Shown here piece by piece: positions 1 through 6,827 of a stretch of 8,158 nt of DNA. The position numbers and the translations under genes are program-made. The notes under the pieces are model-generated. The model did not search any database and was not told the origin of the DNA. It was given only the letters and a program-made list of their open reading frames with translations. Source of the DNA: JAGOUU01 sp964609155 (GTDB lineage Bacteria > Pseudomonadota > Gammaproteobacteria > JAGOUU01). The stretch is from positions 1 through 8,158 of the forward strand of contig CAZSRF010000051.1 in the NCBI GenBank assembly GCA_964609155.1, in the 5' to 3' direction. Each line of letters starts with the position of its first letter. Positions within the stretch are counted from its first letter, which is position 1.

Positions 1-1
1 C

Positions 2-136
2 GCCACTTCCCCTGAAGGGGAAGAAAACAAACTCACTATGGCTGAAGGGTTACGCCCAGTGAAACTGGGCGCAGAACCGAGATCTATTTATAATAGATCG
101 GGTGAACACTTACTGTCATGCAGGCTCTGGAAATAG
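2..136 (+). pseudogene. 3' tail of an unidentified reading frame, possibly a TnpB-like remnant
   Basis: A plus-strand frame is open from base 2 to a TAG at 134-136 and enters from outside the window. It encodes about 44 residues, including the stretch MAEGLRPVKLGAEPR. I cannot identify it with certainty. Short, polar, degenerate C-terminal tails lying over strong hairpins are typical of the ends of IS200/IS605-type tnpB genes, whose 3' ends overlap the structured guide (omega) RNA. The three hairpins in the same 100 bases would fit that, but no catalytic or zinc-finger motif of TnpB falls inside the window. The last 21 bases overlap the 3' end of the convergent minus-strand gene. It could equally be non-coding sequence that happens to be open. 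Confidence 0.25.
6..101. other. Cluster of three short perfect hairpins
   Basis: There are three inverted repeats in a row. The first has arms 6-12 (CTTCCCC) and 17-23 (GGGGAAG) with loop TGAA. The second has arms 53-60 (CGCCCAGT) and 64-71 (ACTGGGCG) with loop GAA. The third has arms 81-88 (GATCTATT) and 92-99 (AATAGATC) with loop TAT, and CC/GG at 77-78/100-101 can add a pair or two beyond a bulge. None is followed by a T-tract on either strand, so they do not look like ordinary terminators. Stems this tight and this close together suggest a structured RNA or the subterminal region of an insertion sequence. The sequence is cut by the window edge. Confidence 0.55.
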
Positions 137-949
137 GTATGTAGCAGGAACCTGTAAGCCCTCGGTAAATTCAACTGTATCAACTGCAGAATCTGTAGTT
201 AATTTAGATGGAGTGAGACTTGGGTAAATAAATCTTCTGCTGGTTATTGTAGGAGTATGAATACTTGCTGTTGCAACTGTTCTGGGATCAAGAAACGATT
301 CTGTATAACTAGACTGGCTAAAAGTTGTACAAACATCTGGACAAGAAGCTCTGATAGCATAAGGCGCAGTTGTGCTAGCTACTGGCACAATAGGTGGGCT
401 ATAAATGCTTCTTGGCGTAACTGAGGCACTAGGCGGCGTACTTGAAGCACTTGAACTACTTGGAATAATTGGAACTGCGCGAACACACGGAATACTCAAA
501 GCTCTTGTTCTGGTGACGACAGGGGCAGTGAAAGTTAAAGGAGTTGAAGATGCATTAACTACAATGGTTAAAGGCTCCATTCGTCTGGCTGCACTAATTA
601 ATTGTCTCGTTATTAAATAACCTAATAGGTAAAAATACGAATCTTGCAGATCCTGTAGAATACTTTGCACATTTACTATACGAACCCCTTTATTGTAAAT
701 AAATACAGTAACATAAGGTTGGAGCTTATCAGAGACCAAGCTAGCAAAATATGATCCTGTACAAATACCATCGTCTATTATTTTTCCTTTTCCTGTAGCA
801 GGATCGTATATGACAAAATTATAATCGTCTCGCATTCTATCTGTTTTAGATTGATAAAATGTTTTAACTTCCTCTATTGTGGTATTCATAGAAATTTCAC
901 ATTCAAATACTTCTCTATTACCATTGACATGCACAATTCTAATTCTCAT
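116..949 (-). CDS. Protein with ubiquitin-like N-terminus and Ser/Thr/Pro-rich tail; candidate effector
   Basis: The ATG at 949 is chosen because AGGTG (960-956) lies six bases upstream as a ribosome binding site. The longer frame from GTG at 958 would start inside that site. The product is about 277 residues. Residues 1 to about 85 follow the ubiquitin pattern: Met1-x-Ile3, Gly10, Glu16-x-Glu18-x-Ser20, then after a two-residue insertion Thr-Ile-Glu-x-Val-Lys at 24-29, followed by a later IYDPATGKGK-IIDDG hairpin and a hydrophobic strand VTVFIY. There is no di-glycine end, so it would be a built-in ubiquitin-like (beta-grasp) domain and not a conjugated tag. A hydrophobic helical stretch (LQDLQDSYFYLLGYLI) follows, then about 150 residues rich in Ser, Thr, Pro and Ala, probably disordered. 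No signal peptide is visible. A role as an effector is inference from the fold-like match and the U-box gene in the same window. The ubiquitin call rests on eye alignment only. Confidence 0.6.
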   Translation of the reverse strand: MRIRIVHVNGNREVFECEISMNTTIEEVKTFYQSKTDRMRDDYNFVIYDPATGKGKIIDDGICTGSYFASLVSDKLQPYVTVFIYNKGVRIVNVQSILQDLQDSYFYLLGYLITRQLISAARRMEPLTIVVNASSTPLTFTAPVVTRTRALSIPCVRAVPIIPSSSSASSTPPSASVTPRSIYSPPIVPVASTTAPYAIRASCPDVCTTFSQSSYTESFLDPRTVATASIHTPTITSRRFIYPSLTPSKLTTDSAVDTVEFTEGLQVPATYLFPEPA

Positions 950-975
950 GTATAACACCTAATAATTCAATTAAT

Positions 976-1004
976 ATAATATGATCTCATTTTAATACTA
1001 ATAA
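976..1004 (-). promoter_or_regulatory. Possible promoter of the ubiquitin-like gene
   Basis: On the minus strand, TATTAT (981-976) with TTATTA (1004-999) 17 bases upstream could be -10 and -35 boxes. Transcription would start near 969, giving a leader of about 20 bases. The -35 match is weak and the whole stretch is AT-rich, so this is tentative. Confidence 0.25.
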
Positions 1005-1044
1005 CCACAGATTATTTGCGTTAATGTTTGTTATAGCATTAATG

Positions 1045-1053
1045 TGATATAAT
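1045..1053 (+). promoter_or_regulatory. Extended -10 promoter element for rsmA
   Basis: TGATATAAT at 1045-1053 is an exact extended -10 (TGnTATAAT). No good -35 is present at the usual distance (TGTTTG at 1025-1030), which is common for extended -10 promoters. The predicted start is near 1060, about 35 bases before the ATG at 1095. It is divergent from the promoter region of the minus-strand gene. Confidence 0.5.
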
Positions 1054-1094
1054 GCAACTAGCAGGCGTTACAATTGCAAAATAAATCATACTAT

Positions 1095-1910
1095 ATGTCA
1101 GAAATTATTCACGATGATCAGAGAAAATCACATCAACCAAAAAAAAGATTTGGACAAAATTTTTTACATGATCAAAATATTATTAATAAAATAATATCCA
1201 GCTTCAATCCAAAACCTAATGAATTGCTTCTAGAAATTGGACCTGGTTTAGGCGCTTTAACCAGGAAAACTTTAGCTCTTGTCGATCATCTATATCTAAT
1301 AGAAATCGATAAAAATTTAGCAGAAAAATTAAAAGATACTTTTAATTCTAAAATAACTTTATTCAATTATGATGTATTAAAACTTGATTTTGATACTATT
1401 TATGACCATAACGATAATAATCAAGATCAAAAAATAAGAATTATTGGCAATCTGCCCTATAATATCTCTACCCCTATTTTATTTCATCTGTTTAACAGCA
1501 TACAACGCATACAAGATATGGTTTTTATGTTACAACTTGAAGTGGTCGACAGAATGGCTGCCCTGCCTCAGAGCAAAGACTACGGAAGACTAAGTGTTAT
1601 GACACAATTTTATTGTGATGTCCAAAAATTGTTTGTAGTACCCCCTACTGCTTTTACTCCACAGCCCAAAGTTAAATCAGCTATTGTATATTTACAACCT
1701 AAAGCAATAGATCCCAATATTGATCAGCATATTTTTGCCAATATAGTAAGAGATGCTTTTAATCAAAGACGTAAGACTATTACAAATAGTTTACATAATT
1801 ATATCAATAAAGATATCCTATTTAAGCTTAATTTAGATCCGAGATTACGTGCTGAAGATCTAAGCCTTGAGCAATATAAAAATATAACTAAAGCAGTATC
1901 TAAAAGTTAG
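1095..1910 (+). CDS. rsmA: 16S rRNA (adenine1518-N6/adenine1519-N6)-dimethyltransferase RsmA (KsgA)
   Basis: RsmA dimethylates two adjacent adenines in the 3'-terminal hairpin loop of 16S rRNA, using S-adenosylmethionine, late in 30S assembly. Family marks are all visible: RFGQNFL near residue 18, SAM motif I EIGPGLGALT at 47-56, the acidic EID that binds the SAM ribose, and the catalytic NLPYNIS at 119-125. The downstream VDRMAALPQSKDYGRLSV and PPTAFTPQPKVKSA segments are also typical. From the ATG at 1095 it is 271 residues, close to the 273 of E. coli. An in-frame TTG at 1074 would add seven residues. CAGG just before that TTG is a weak ribosome site, so the start is not settled; I prefer the ATG on length and N-terminal similarity. 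It stands alone here, without the pdxA or apaG neighbours common in gammaproteobacteria. Confidence 0.96.
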   Translation: MSEIIHDDQRKSHQPKKRFGQNFLHDQNIINKIISSFNPKPNELLLEIGPGLGALTRKTLALVDHLYLIEIDKNLAEKLKDTFNSKITLFNYDVLKLDFDTIYDHNDNNQDQKIRIIGNLPYNISTPILFHLFNSIQRIQDMVFMLQLEVVDRMAALPQSKDYGRLSVMTQFYCDVQKLFVVPPTAFTPQPKVKSAIVYLQPKAIDPNIDQHIFANIVRDAFNQRRKTITNSLHNYINKDILFKLNLDPRLRAEDLSLEQYKNITKAVSKS

Positions 1911-2042
1911 TTGGTTTGTTTTTTTATGTATTATACCATGACTTATTTAACCAATAAGCAATATTATTATTGATTAGATGCCATCCTGTAGATAAAATTG
2001 AAAAAATTATCAGTTGCGAACCAAAATGCTGTGGAGTTAGTA

Positions 2043-3014
2043 ATGAAGTTCACCAAATGCCCAAAAAAAATTAGTACCGTTTTGCGTCAATATAAAAATA
2101 AATTTATTTCAACCTTTTCTGCTTTAGCCATAAGCTTATTACTTTCCCTAACTAGCACAATATGCTGGGCAGATTATAGCCTTAATATACCTAAAGGCGT
2201 ATCACAGATAAGCCACAAAATTTATCATTTACATATGACTATTTTTTGGATTTGCGTAGTAATTGGCATCATCGTCTTTAGTATTCTTCTCTATTCACTA
2301 ATAATGCACAGAAAGTCAATAGGCCATAAAGCTCACGATTTTCATGAAAACACAGCTATTGAAATAATCTGGACAGTTATTCCTTTTGTTATTTTAATAA
2401 GTATGGCAATACCTGCTACATCTGTATTAAAATTTATTGATGACAAGTCGAACTCTGATGTTTTAATAAAAGTTACTGGGTTTCAATGGCGTTGGCAGTA
2501 TGAGTATCCAGAGCATGATATTAGCTATTTTAGTAATTTATTAACCCCTCAGGAACAAATTGATAATAAAGATACTAAAGACCCTCACTATTTGCGTGAT
2601 GTTGATAACACTCTTGTTTTACCTATCAATAAAAAAATTCGGTTTTTATTTACGGCAAATGATGTAATTCATTCTTGGTGGGTGCCTGAACTGGGAATTA
2701 AAAAAGATACTGTACCAGGGTTTATCAACGAATCTTGGGTCAAAATTGACAAGCCGGGCATTTATCGTGGCCAATGCACTGAATTATGTGGCGCAAGACA
2801 TGGCTATATGCCGATTGTGGTAGAAGCAAAAACTGAAGAAGAATATTTAAGATGGATAGAAAGTAAAAAAACCTCTACTATGCCGGTCAAAACAACTGGA
2901 GCAACAGCAACTACTGAGCCAGCTCTTGCGCCCGCAGCAGATAAACCACCAATCGCAGAAAAACCTAAGTCTGAGACTACTAAACCAGCTACTACAGATT
3001 CTAAAGCTAAATAA
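2043..3014 (+). CDS. coxB: Cytochrome c oxidase subunit II (CuA subunit)
   Basis: This is subunit II of an aa3-type oxidase. It takes electrons from cytochrome c through the binuclear CuA centre on the periplasmic side. The ATG at 2043 is chosen because GGAG (2033-2036) lies six bases upstream; the TTG at 1998 would add 15 residues ahead of the signal sequence. The product is about 323 residues: a signal peptide with likely cleavage after ICWA (residue 43), two membrane helices near 65-88 and 107-129, the aromatic FQWRWQYEY, and a cupredoxin domain. CuA ligands are complete: His210, Cys245, Glu247, Cys249, His253 and Met256. There is no CXXCH, so it is not a caa3-type subunit with fused cytochrome c. 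The last ~50 residues are a Pro/Thr/Ala/Lys-rich tail of unknown role. coxA follows after 27 bases, so the two are probably co-transcribed. Confidence 0.97.
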   Translation: MKFTKCPKKISTVLRQYKNKFISTFSALAISLLLSLTSTICWADYSLNIPKGVSQISHKIYHLHMTIFWICVVIGIIVFSILLYSLIMHRKSIGHKAHDFHENTAIEIIWTVIPFVILISMAIPATSVLKFIDDKSNSDVLIKVTGFQWRWQYEYPEHDISYFSNLLTPQEQIDNKDTKDPHYLRDVDNTLVLPINKKIRFLFTANDVIHSWWVPELGIKKDTVPGFINESWVKIDKPGIYRGQCTELCGARHGYMPIVVEAKTEEEYLRWIESKKTSTMPVKTTGATATTEPALAPAADKPPIAEKPKSETTKPATTDSKAK

Positions 3015-3041
3015 AAATTATAATATAAATTGGGGACTCAT

Positions 3042-4682
3042 ATGTTCACTCCTGATAATAACAACCAACATACATACGCGACTCATAGCAATAGTGATCA
3101 CGAAGATCATCATCATGGTCCACCTTCTGGCATTTTAAGATGGCTATATACTACTAACCATAAAGACATTGGTGGAATGTACATGTGGTTTAGTGGGATT
3201 ATGTTCTTAGTGGGTGGTCTTCTAGCACTGATGATTCGTGCTGAGTTATTTAAACCTGGACTACAGTTATTTGATCCTAATTTTTTTAATTCTCTTACCA
3301 CTCTACACGGCTTAATTATGGTCTTCGCTGTAGTAATGCCAGCCTTTACTGGGCTTGCAAACCTGATGATTCCCATGATGATAGGGGCACCTGATATGGC
3401 CCTTCCCAGATTAAATAACTGGAGTTTTTGGATACTACCAGTTGCTGGAACCATCTTAATGAGTACTTTTTTTATGGAAGGTGGTGCTCCTAACTTTGGT
3501 TGGACATTCTATGCCCCTCTATCCACTACATATGGACCCAAATCTACTGATTTCTTTATCTTTGCTGTGCATTTATTGGGTATGTCATCTATCATGGGTT
3601 CAATTAATGTTATTGTAACGTTATTAAACCTACGTGCGCCTGGTATGACGATGATGAGAATGCCCATTTTTTGTTGGACCTGGCTAATTACAGCTTTCTT
3701 GATTATTGCTGTTATGCCTGTACTAGCTGGTGTTATTACTATGATGCTAACTGATCGTAATTTTGGCACACACTTTTTCGATGCAGCCGGTGGCGGTGAT
3801 CCAGTCTTATTCCAACATATTTTTTGGTTCTTTGGTCATCCTGAAGTTTATATCATTATTTTACCTGCTTTTGGCATAGCCTCTGAAATTATACCTACAT
3901 TTTCAAGGAAGCATTTATTTGGCAGAACCTCTATGATTTATGCTGTGGGCTCTATCGCTTTATTATCATTTATTGTATGGGCTCACCATATGTTTATGAC
4001 TGGTATCCCATTAGAAGGCCAATTATTTTTTATGTATGCCACCATGTTGATTGCAGTACCAACCGGAGTAAAAGTTTTCAATTGGGTAACGACTATGTTC
4101 AGAGGATCGTTAACTTTTGAACCGCCTATGTTGTTTGCGATAGCTTTTGTAATCTTATTTACGATTGGTGGTTTTTCTGGGCTTATGTTAGCTATTGTCC
4201 CATCAGACTTTCAATATCATGACACCTATTTTGTCGTTGGACACTTTCACTATGTCTTAGTACCTGGAGCAGTATTTTCTATTATAGCTGCGGTTTATTA
4301 TTGGCTTCCTAAATTTACAGGTAGAATGTATAGTCAAACTTTAGCAAAGTTTCATTTTTGGTTATCAGCTATTTCGGTCAACCTTACTTTCTTCCCTATG
4401 CACTTTTTAGGTTTAACAGGTATGCCACGTCGTATACCTGATTATGCCTTACAATTTACTGAGTTTAACCAAATAGCGACTATCGGCGCATTTTTATTTG
4501 GCGCATCTCAACTATTGTTTTTCTATATTGTTATCACATCTATGAGAAGTGGAAAGCCGATTTCTGACCCCAAAGTATGGGAAGCTCCTCATGGGTTAGA
4601 ATGGACGCTTCCTACCCCTGTACCCTATCATACTTTTGAGACCCCTCCTGTAGTTGACAAAGATATTATCTATACTTACTAG
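3042..4682 (+). CDS. coxA: Cytochrome c oxidase subunit I
   Basis: This is the catalytic subunit, holding heme a, heme a3 and CuB; it reduces O2 to water and pumps protons. The ATG at 3042 has GGGG (3032-3035) six bases upstream; the TTG at 3030 overlaps that site and is rejected. The product is about 546 residues with the usual twelve-helix core. Key residues are present: heme a ligands His89 and His403, heme a3 ligand His401 (GHFHYVLVPG), and CuB ligands His266, His315 and His316. Tyr270 of HPEVY would form the cross-link with His266. Glu268 of the same motif, Asp118 (IGAPDMALPRLNN) and Lys344 (TGVKVFNW) mark the D and K proton channels of an A1-type enzyme. The N-terminus carries an unusual His/Asp-rich stretch (residues 10-25, DHEDHHHG). 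A strong terminator follows the stop codon. Confidence 0.98.
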   Translation: MFTPDNNNQHTYATHSNSDHEDHHHGPPSGILRWLYTTNHKDIGGMYMWFSGIMFLVGGLLALMIRAELFKPGLQLFDPNFFNSLTTLHGLIMVFAVVMPAFTGLANLMIPMMIGAPDMALPRLNNWSFWILPVAGTILMSTFFMEGGAPNFGWTFYAPLSTTYGPKSTDFFIFAVHLLGMSSIMGSINVIVTLLNLRAPGMTMMRMPIFCWTWLITAFLIIAVMPVLAGVITMMLTDRNFGTHFFDAAGGGDPVLFQHIFWFFGHPEVYIIILPAFGIASEIIPTFSRKHLFGRTSMIYAVGSIALLSFIVWAHHMFMTGIPLEGQLFFMYATMLIAVPTGVKVFNWVTTMFRGSLTFEPPMLFAIAFVILFTIGGFSGLMLAIVPSDFQYHDTYFVVGHFHYVLVPGAVFSIIAAVYYWLPKFTGRMYSQTLAKFHFWLSAISVNLTFFPMHFLGLTGMPRRIPDYALQFTEFNQIATIGAFLFGASQLLFFYIVITSMRSGKPISDPKVWEAPHGLEWTLPTPVPYHTFETPPVVDKDIIYTY

Positions 4683-4693
4683 TTGTATCTTTG

Positions 4694-4746
4694 TATAATT
4701 GTGACTAACAATCAATAATCGTTAGTCACAATTATAATTTTTTCTT
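4694..4746 (+). terminator. Rho-independent terminator after coxA, abutting ctaG
   Basis: A perfect 16-bp stem (4694-4709 with 4721-4736) encloses an 11-base loop and is followed by ATTTTTTCTT. The T-tract is on the plus strand only, so it should end transcripts coming from coxBA. Its tail ends one base before the ATG of ctaG, which leaves no room for a normal leader or Shine-Dalgarno sequence. It may act as an attenuator that lets only some transcripts continue into ctaG. Confidence 0.85.
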
Positions 4747-4747
4747 C

Positions 4748-5347
4748 ATGCCGCAAATTAATAATCACCTTAGACAGTCTCAACTCACCTCTTCTATTAA
4801 ACAAACACACAGAAAAACAATAAGCTGGATAATAGTAGCCTTAGCCTTGAGTTTTACTTTTGCTTTTGCTTTGGTACCGTTATATAACACTTTTTGTCAA
4901 ATTTCAGGTATAAATGGCAAAACGGCAGGTAGATATAAAATAGACTATAGTCTTGAAGTAGATACATCTCGAACTATAAAGGTTCAATTTACTACTAGTT
5001 TAAATAAAAACTTAGCTTGGGAATTTCGCCCCATGATTAAAAGCCTAACTGTGCATCCAGGTGAACTCAAACAGGTATCTTTTTATGCAAAAAATTTAGC
5101 TGATAGATCTATTATTGGCCGCGCAATTCCCAGTATTACTCCTGGTCCAGCTGCTGCTTTTATGCACAAAACAGAATGCTTTTGTTTTAATGAACAACCA
5201 TTAAAATCCCAGGAAGAAATTATTATGCCTTTGGTATTTTTTATTGATAAAAAACTGCCTAAAGATATATCAGAAATGACTTTATCCTACACCATGTTTG
5301 ATACAGGAGCTGATACAATCATTGACAAATCTGCTATTAAAAAATAG
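4748..5347 (+). CDS. ctaG: Cytochrome c oxidase assembly protein CtaG/Cox11 (CuB copper chaperone)
   Basis: This membrane-anchored copper chaperone inserts CuB into subunit I during oxidase assembly. The product is 199 residues: a basic N-terminus of about 26 residues in the cytoplasm, one membrane helix at roughly 27-45, then the family motif LVPLYNTFCQ and a soluble periplasmic beta-domain. The copper-binding CFCF motif follows the conserved phrase SITPGPAAAFMHKTE, and the C-terminal TLSYTMF is also typical. The ATG at 4748 is the only ATG near the helix, but no ribosome binding site precedes it. The bases just upstream are the T-tract of the coxA terminator. TATAAT at 4733-4738 would permit a nearly leaderless transcript, though without a convincing -35. 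The position between coxA and coxC is the standard one for this gene in gammaproteobacteria. Confidence 0.95.
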   Translation: MPQINNHLRQSQLTSSIKQTHRKTISWIIVALALSFTFAFALVPLYNTFCQISGINGKTAGRYKIDYSLEVDTSRTIKVQFTTSLNKNLAWEFRPMIKSLTVHPGELKQVSFYAKNLADRSIIGRAIPSITPGPAAAFMHKTECFCFNEQPLKSQEEIIMPLVFFIDKKLPKDISEMTLSYTMFDTGADTIIDKSAIKK

Positions 5348-5392
5348 ATACAAAATTAAATAAAGAATTAAACTAAGAAGCAGTGATAATAA

Positions 5393-5420
5393 TTTAAAAT
5401 TAAAAATTTTACCGTATAAT
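5393..5420 (+). promoter_or_regulatory. Probable promoter of coxC
   Basis: A consensus -10 TATAAT (5415-5420) is preceded by TTTAAA (5393-5398) at 16 bases. The predicted start is near 5427, giving a leader of about 34 bases before the ATG at 5461. Together with the terminator after coxA it suggests that coxC can be expressed on its own. The region is very AT-rich, so a chance match is possible. Confidence 0.45.
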
Positions 5421-5460
5421 AGATAAAAAAATTAATTGTAGATACGTTATGGAGATTTTG

Positions 5461-6342
5461 ATGTTGAATCAAGTTAACAAGCCTATAAAATACCATGTTC
5501 CAGCACAAAGCCATTGGCCAATTGTTGGTGCTGTGGGACTATTTTGTTTTATGGTGGGCTTTGCCAACACTTTACATGCTAACCCGTTTGGTAAATATTT
5601 ATTTGCTTTTGGTGCAGCTATATTAGTATTTATGATGCATGGTTGGTTTCGTGATGTCATTAATGAAAGCATGTCTAATTTATACAGTCACCAAATGGAT
5701 CGTTCCTTTAAATGGGGAATGGGATGGTTTATCGTCTCTGAAGTATTTTTCTTTATAGCATTCTTTGGAGCTTTGTTCTATCTTAGAACATTTTCTATTC
5801 ATTGGCTTGGTGGCAGCCCTGGCCATGAAAGCACAAAACAATTCTTGTGGCCGATGTTTGAAACGACATGGCCATTATTAAAAAATCCAAGTTCTGCTGT
5901 TAAAGGGCCACATGAAGTTATCTCACCTTGGGGATTGCCGTTATTAAATACTTTTATTTTATTAACTAGTAGTGTAACCATTACTATCGCACATCACGCA
6001 CTACGAGCTTACCATAGAAAGCAATTGATAATCTGGACAGGCATAACAGCCATGCTAGGTATGACCTTTTTAATTTGCCAAGCTACGGAATACGTTGAAG
6101 CGTACCATGAAATGGGATTGACTTTAAATTCCGGCATCTATGGCACAACATTTTTTATGCTCACTGGGTTCCATGGTGCTCACGTTACTATCGGAACAAT
6201 AATGCTTACAATTATGTTTATTCGCTGTCTAAAAGGTCATTTTAAGCCTGAGAACCACTTTGCATTTGAAGCAACTTCATGGTATTGGCATTTTGTTGAC
6301 GTAGTATGGTTAGGTTTATTTGTATTTGTTTATATATTTTAG
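5461..6342 (+). CDS. coxC: Cytochrome c oxidase subunit III
   Basis: Subunit III is a seven-helix membrane protein that binds subunit I and stabilises the enzyme and its proton uptake. The ATG at 5461 has GGAG (5451-5454) six bases upstream, the same arrangement as coxB. The ATG at 5449 overlaps that site and would add four residues. The product is about 293 residues. Family signatures are HGWFRDV, WGMGWFIVSEVFFF with the conserved membrane Glu, PWGLPLLNTFILLTSS, GFHGAHVTIG and the terminal YWHFVDVVWLGLFVFVYIF. The gene appears intact. The assembly genes that often follow it in gammaproteobacteria (SURF1-like, ctaA, ctaB) are absent; a non-coding stretch with a mobile element comes next instead. 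No clear terminator is visible after the stop. Confidence 0.97.
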   Translation: MLNQVNKPIKYHVPAQSHWPIVGAVGLFCFMVGFANTLHANPFGKYLFAFGAAILVFMMHGWFRDVINESMSNLYSHQMDRSFKWGMGWFIVSEVFFFIAFFGALFYLRTFSIHWLGGSPGHESTKQFLWPMFETTWPLLKNPSSAVKGPHEVISPWGLPLLNTFILLTSSVTITIAHHALRAYHRKQLIIWTGITAMLGMTFLICQATEYVEAYHEMGLTLNSGIYGTTFFMLTGFHGAHVTIGTIMLTIMFIRCLKGHFKPENHFAFEATSWYWHFVDVVWLGLFVFVYIF

Positions 6343-6502
6343 CTTAGGAATCACCTCATTTTAGACTAGAAATTGGCTAACTGATATGACTTTAGACTTT
6401 AGCAATACCTCATAAAATAGTCCAAATTATAGGTATCGTCAAAGAGCGCATATAGTCATATGATGAATGAGCTTTCAGACCTATTTGGGCTGAATAGAGA
6501 CA

Positions 6503-6512
6503 GCATCTACAG
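6503..6512. repeat. Left target-site duplication of the MITE-like element
   Basis: GCATCTACAG lies directly against the left end of the element and is repeated exactly at 6802-6811 against the right end. Ten bases is a plausible staggered-cut duplication for a DDE transposase. Confidence 0.75.
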
Positions 6513-6566
6513 CAGGGCTGTCCGATGAATAGTTGGAAGGTTAAATAACACGCCCTCAACGACGTC

Positions 6567-6632
6567 ATCCTTGGATTTTTTTGCTCGAGAGCTTGAAAAG
6601 AACACTAAAAATTCGCAAAAAAATTCAAGGAT
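6567..6632. repeat. Left internal hairpin of the MITE
   Basis: Arms 6567-6584 and 6615-6632 are 18 bases each with one mismatch, which would be a G-U pair in RNA, around a 30-base loop. The flanks read GTCATCC on the left and GGATCCAG on the right. Confidence 0.7.
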
Positions 6633-6680
6633 CCAGGAAAAATCTACCTTATTGGCACCAATAAGCAAGATCGCCTCTGG

Positions 6681-6746
6681 ATCCTAAAATTTTTCTGTGA
6701 AAGTTATTACTTCTTTTCAATATTTCGAACAGAAAAATTGTAGGAT
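6681..6746. repeat. Right internal hairpin of the MITE, opposite orientation
   Basis: Arms 6681-6697 and 6730-6746 are 17 bases each with one mismatch, around a 32-base loop. Read on the minus strand it also has GTCATCC at one end and GGATCCAG at the other, like the left hairpin, so it is a diverged inverted copy of it. Confidence 0.7.
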
Positions 6747-6801
6747 GACGCTATCCCCGGTAATTATATTTAAGTTTACAACTATTCGCTGGACAGCCCT
6801 G

Positions 6802-6827
6802 GCATCTACAGTTTTAACTATAGATGC
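6802..6827. repeat. Right target-site duplication within a 26-base imperfect palindrome
   Basis: The right copy of GCATCTACAG (6802-6811) is the left part of a hairpin whose arms 6802-6813 and 6816-6827 pair with one mismatch around TT. The element therefore seems to have inserted into or beside an existing palindrome. The remaining bases to 6924 contain no gene I can support. Confidence 0.6.

Larger units (their letters stand above)
6513..6801. mobile_element. 289-bp palindromic MITE-like element
   Basis: The ends are perfect 11-bp inverted repeats, CAGGGCTGTCC (6513-6523) and its complement (6791-6801). The similarity runs on to 23 bases with three mismatches. The element is flanked by the 10-bp direct repeat GCATCTACAG. 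Inside are two hairpins in opposite orientation around the perfect palindrome CTTATTGGCACCAATAAG (6648-6665). All these parts are mirror images about position 6657, so the whole element is one imperfect palindrome. It has no credible gene: the open frame from GTG 6697 runs from the right hairpin out across the end of the element. It is therefore non-autonomous and would need a transposase from elsewhere. I cannot assign the parent insertion-sequence family from these ends. Confidence 0.75.

Noticed and set aside
1942..1958. Small hairpin CTTATT-AATAAG as an rsmA terminator
   Set aside because: It has only six AT-rich pairs and no T-tract after it. The T-run at 1919-1925 lies before it, so it does not form a terminator.
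4654..4682. TTGACA inside the coxA 3' end as a promoter for ctaG
   Set aside because: The -35 is perfect, but at 16-18 bases the candidate -10 (TACTAG) matches poorly, and any transcript would run into the terminator.
6353..6432. Degenerate direct repeat ACCTCATTTTAGACTAG / ACCTCATAAAATAGTCC
   Set aside because: The similarity beyond ACCTCAT needs several mismatches and the region is AT-rich; I see no function. The rest of 6343-6502 shows nothing I can support.
6460..6528. Short frame MMNELSDLFGLNRDSIYS resembling a helix-turn-helix
   Set aside because: It has only 22 codons and ends inside the mobile element, and removing the element does not restore a longer frame. It could be a transposase or regulator scrap but is too short to call.
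6513..6801. Assigning the element to the hAT superfamily because of its CAGGG ends
   Set aside because: hAT elements are eukaryotic and make 8-bp duplications; here the duplication is 10 bp. The resemblance of the first bases alone is not enough.
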